Below, piece by piece: positions 60,301-64,000 of a stretch of DNA of 64,000 bases; position 1 is the first letter of the stretch; the number at the start of each line of letters is the position of its first letter. Both the position numbers and the translations under genes were made by a program. The DNA is from Anthopleura xanthogrammica (taxonomy: Eukaryota; Cnidaria; Anthozoa; Actiniaria; Actiniidae): positions 6,511,766 to 6,575,765 of the forward strand of contig OZ025212.1 of the NCBI GenBank assembly GCA_964019055.1. Direction: 5' to 3'. The notes under the pieces are model-generated. The model was not told where the DNA came from. It made no database searches and was given only the letters and a program-made list of their open reading frames with translations.

Positions 60301-62796
60301 TTTATTGTTCTTTGCTATTTGAGGCTTTTTTGTAAAGTTTTCAAGGAGAACGAAAGCGCATGTGCGAAAACACAGGAAGCCCAGAATGCTCATCTACTAA
60401 ATGACAATCGTGTCATCATATTTCTAATATTTATTTCACTTCACTTTATTATTTTTTTCTTAATTGGATTTTTTTATTACTACACCTAAAAAATAAATGG
60501 TAAGAATTCCTGTATTTTTCAAGGAGTATTTACGATTTTCAAGGAATTTTTTCTTTTTTTAAGGAGTTTCAACTGCCCTTGAAATGAGTTTTCAAATTCC
60601 AGCACTTTTCCAGCACTTAAGGTTTGGTAGGCAAAAACAACGGTGAACTTCCAAATCGAAAATAAAAATAATAAAAAGGCAGGGAAAATTTACTGGACTA
60701 GCAGGCTATAATAATTTATTGTTTTCTATTTCAAGCCCTGAGGTTGAGTGACGACAGCCGTGAAATTGTCTATTTTGCAACCTGTCGACTCTACTACTGT
60801 TTTGCTTATTTGTCCTGACGGTCCAGGGTATAACTGTCAGGTTTTTAATTATATTATATTCCTTTTCTCTTAGAACAGCAAAGATTTACCATCATTTTAT
60901 ATCAGAGAATATGGCCTACCTGCTGCAGCTTTGCCAGCTCAATACTATCGGTATTATGGTTGATTCCTGCATTGATGGATGATACGATAGAAGCTACTTC
61001 AGTATACCGTGTGCATCGAACAGCATACCCATTCAAATACAACCAACTGCTACCATTTTCGTTTCCAATTTCAATAGGCTTGCCTCTCTTGTCTTCATTT
61101 CCTTTACCATGCCATGTTACTTCGGCAGTCTCTGAACCATCTTTACCAAAACATACCCAAGCATGGTCCTCAGATAAGCACAAGTTAACATCGTTATAGC
61201 CAAGGGCTTGGCACATGGCGACAACTGTGAAAGCCACACCAAAACAATCTAGCCGATTCCCTAAAAATATAGTTTAAGAATTTCAGTCAAACTATAGAAC
61301 AAATTTAATGGTATTTCTATAAATAAAATACTTGCACAATACAAGGACTGCAAGTATCGAACTTTTCTTTAAAACATTTGAAGGAATAAACCTCTTTAGC
61401 TTTGTATGCAAATTGCCCATTCCAGAAATGAGAAATGTTATTTTATTAAAATATTTACAAATGATAGAATCAACTCCCAATAGTAGCATCACATGGTCTA
61501 AATGGACACAACAAACAAGAAAGCTAAAGAAGTCTATTTAATGCCAATATTTTATAAACAATTTGTATACTTTCAATATGTTTTCAAAATATGTACAAGA
61601 GTGACTTCAAAAATGTTTTTGCAATTGAAGGTTAAACTTGAAACAGTTTTTAATGCTGCAAATTATATGTTGTCCCAGTTTTTTTATTCATCTTTTCTCG
61701 ATCACTCAAACATTCCATTTTGAGTACTTTTCTTTTTATATTTGCCTTCACTTTTGCCATTAATTCAAAGTTGGCTTAAATATAAATGCTTAAAGCACCA
61801 AAACAATGACCCTTCACAACAGAATCAGCACAAACCCTCCTCATGCTTCAGATCAGTTCTGTTTTTCCCCTTCCTCTTTCAAACCCTCAAAATATACATG
61901 TAACTCATACAAAAAAACCATCCAAATTATTTCTTTTCTGAAGTAAAAATATAGACAGTAAAAGCTTAAAACAACAGAAACTAAAGATTTAAGCCTTATG
62001 TCCTAAAGTATTACAATTAAACATGTAAACTATTGTACAAATGTAAGCCTAACTATATAGGAATACCTGTACTTTTTTAAAGAAAAAAAACCCCAAGAAT
62101 TTAGTTCTAAATGATCTTGAAATTTTCAATGGAAATTTTCATAAGAAAAGAATAGAAAATCTTTCATTTCTATAAAGAAGGGAATACTTATTGGTGTAAT
62201 AATATATACAATGAAGTGGGGAAGTCTCAGTTAGTGGACTTCCCACTACATTTAATTTACTACAGTGTTTACAAATAATAATAGTCGAGAGAGTTAATAG
62301 TAAGCTTGTAATGTATTTATATTTATCCATAGCATTTGGGTAACAGTTAGATCGGTTTTACGATCAAATTTGCGTTGGATTTGTTAAGAGGTTTTGAACA
62401 TCGAAAGTACGTAAGCTTACCAGTCAAAAAGCTGTATAAGTTCTGGATATGAGGTCTGTCTTTGAAATAGGATTTAGCCAGACAGCCCCACACTAGATCT
62501 GCTACACTCTTTACTAGCTCTCTCGTAGCAGGCTTATTTTCTGCATTGAACGAGAAATCCTGCTGTAGGAGAGCCATGAACTTGCAGTAGAGGGCATCAA
62601 ATGTTTCTTCATCTAAACTCGGACAAGAAGTATCTGGGTTACTTGCACCTCCCTTGCAAGTATTGGCGCCTTCAAAGAACCCAAGAATCAGAGACAACTG
62701 GGCCAAATTTGGCTGCTCTTTTTTCAGTTCTTCTTTGAAGTATTCAACCACGGACTTGACATCTTTAAGAGGAAAAAAGTTCTTTCTGGAATCCAT
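57328..62796 (-). CDS. MEN1: Menin (5 exons, 541 aa)
   Basis: Menin is a nuclear scaffold that tethers MLL/KMT2 histone methyltransferase complexes and JunD. Exons: 62796-62421, 61260-60920, 59792-59752, 58811-58587, 57970-57328; all GT-AG, one frame. The N-terminus shows [20 protein letters not shown], followed by the transglutaminase-like segment with [13 protein letters not shown] and [15 protein letters not shown] (about 155-190). Then come the central helical repeats ([25 protein letters not shown]) and [18 protein letters not shown]. Near the C-terminus are [19 protein letters not shown], typical of menin, and a basic nuclear signal ([14 protein letters not shown]). It is shorter than human menin mainly in the disordered loop (about 415-450). 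The start ATG directly precedes the conserved [10 protein letters not shown]. Confidence 0.96.
58942..59559. mobile_element. 618-bp inverted-repeat element with TTAAGGGGGGACTTAC ends
   Basis: The ends TTAAGGGGGGACTTACTTAT and the complement run on for over 100 bp as imperfect arms (ATTTACCAGCCAC; AAATTGATTTTA; GATGACGTCATC). Both termini are TTAA, which would fit a piggyBac-type target. It lies in a MEN1 intron. Confidence 0.75.
59861..60034. mobile_element. MITE, AGGGCTCAAAATAACGG family
   Basis: The inverted ends AGGGCTCAAAATAACGGCC and GGCTGTTATTTTGAGCCCT match those of 49425-49608. The interior has GGCCAGAATTGG and GACCAGTAA motifs. Confidence 0.78.
60085..60625. repeat. Repeats of TTTTCAAGGA in a MEN1 intron
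   Basis: Both edges (about 60105-60165 and 60520-60600) are rich in TTTCAAGGAGTATT-like motifs, and the outer CAAGGGCATTTCAAG recurs as the complement at the right. It may be a decayed inverted-repeat element. Confidence 0.4.
61261..62420. other. First MEN1 intron
   Basis: AT-rich; no element ends or further exon recognised. Confidence 0.6.
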
Positions 62797-63785
62797 CTTT
62801 TAGTTGGCGTTTTGGCTCTGCAAACAAGTCAATGATCTTTCAAATCGAAGTTGGTGCGTCTTGTCCCCTACTCTTTCAACTCTCCACAAAATACTACGGT
62901 ATTTTCCATAACTTTTACAAAAACAGCTGAATTTTGGATTTTTGATGAAAAACACTATCAAAAATAATCAGTATGGATCAGTTTGACAAAAGAATTGAAG
63001 TTAGAAAACTCTAAAATAGTGAAGAATATAAGGACAGCCTTTCCCACGCCACGACCAACATGATAAACAAATCGACTCGATTCCCGAAAGACCTTTCATG
63101 CTGGAACAGGCATTCGGGATTTATCGGAAAATCATCGGAAAGTCTTCGACCTCAACAACTTTTGAAACTTTCCAGTGAATCAGCTCAGTTCCACAATAAC
63201 TTTTCATGAATTCGCTCTTTTTTCCTGAGACAATAACAAAAAACAAAAAGAATACTCAGTTCAACATTCAGCAAAATTAACTTTTTATTTTCTTTGCACT
63301 TCACACTTCATTAAATAACTTCACACTTTCTCATCCATCTTTCCTGTTTCTCAAAAAATGATATTCCGTAAGATATGACTTACAAATAATCAAGACTGAT
63401 GATAATATTATTGAACAACTAAAAATCCCTTATTTCATAAGGAATACTTGTGCTTCATGTCAAAAACGTCACAACTTTTCGGGCTCATTTCCGCCACAGG
63501 AAAAAGAGAGAGATGAAAAACTCTGCGATCATTTTTTTGTAGATTTTTCTTGTTAAAAAAATGCAAGCACACTATCCAGGATGGTGACATTTATAAATCA
63601 AAGCTGGTCTCCAAAAAGTCAAATAACAAGACCTGTTTATTTCATTCACTCTTACTTTACGACAGATGCTGACGAGTAATTATCGATTTGTGGAACAGGA
63701 CTCGGAGTATGCTGGAGCATGCGCATTTGTATTCATGACGTCGGAAATAAAATCACGTGGCGCGATTTAGATGAGCAGAATCCAC
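62797..63785. promoter_or_regulatory. Probable bidirectional promoter region of MEN1 and a right-hand gene
   Basis: About 1 kb upstream of the menin start, ending in a GC-richer stretch with ATGACGTCGG and CACGTGGCGCG near 63735-63765. Promoter role is inferred from position. Confidence 0.4.
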
Positions 63786-63803
63786 AAGGTCGCCATCTTG
63801 AAG
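63760..63803 (+). other. Possible first, non-coding exon of a plus-strand gene
   Basis: GGTCGCCATCTTGAAG is followed by an optimal donor GTAAGTCGAG at 63804. The CCATCTTG context is common at animal transcription starts. The rest of the gene would lie beyond the window. Confidence 0.35.
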
Positions 63804-64000
63804 GTAAGTCGAGAACTTTTGAAGAAAAACGTAAGATTTTTCGATATTTCCGCCGTCATTTCTCTAAAAATTCATCCATAACTTGTTTTGAATAATGTTG
63901 AACTCTTTATGTTTCTAATAGGTTGTTCGTTTGGGAGTTTTTTCTGTCGTTTTTTGCGTCTCGAAGTTTCACGATTTTCGAAATCATTTCGTCATCTTCG

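Overview
The window is nuclear DNA from an animal, most likely an anthozoan cnidarian such as a stony coral. The grounds are intron-rich animal orthologues (TTLL5, DDX49, kinesin light chain, menin) with canonical GT-AG introns, an AT-rich background full of short inverted-repeat elements and tRNA-derived SINEs, eukaryotic tRNA-Ala genes, and a tandem family of insect-gustatory-receptor-like membrane proteins. The species call is inference. There are no bacterial operons and no CRISPR array.

Layout, left to right. (1) 1270-14645, minus: a TTLL5-type tubulin polyglutamylase rebuilt from 25 exons that join in one frame. Three tRNA-Ala genes lie on the opposite strand in its last intron. Further minus-strand exons at 39-1113 may be an alternative 3' end. 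(2) 15394-33161, plus: five tandem paralogues of a single-exon seven-helix membrane protein of about 405-412 residues. Four are intact and the second is a pseudogene. Predicted topology is N-terminus inside and C-terminus outside, as in the Gr/Or (7TMIC) superfamily. Each copy is followed by a stretch of DDX49 tail: the real gene after copy 5, broken fragments after copies 1-4. The spacers carry transposon-like repeats and a 1.2-kb perfect TTCA microsatellite. (3) 34156-37218, minus: DDX49 in three exons. (4) 38489-53235, minus: kinesin light chain in 11 exons. (5) 53236-57327: an intergenic region with several non-autonomous DNA transposons. (6) 57328-62796, minus: menin (MEN1) in five exons. 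(7) The right edge may hold the first exon of a plus-strand gene.

The four single-copy genes are housekeeping or cytoskeletal and need not work together: tubulin glutamylation, rRNA-processing helicase, kinesin cargo adaptor, and chromatin scaffold. The receptor-like cluster is the lineage-specific part. Its duplication unit included the neighbouring end of DDX49, so the order 'receptor-like gene converging on DDX49' came before the expansion. All gene models were made by eye from splice signals and frame continuity. Family names rest on recognised motifs, not on searches.
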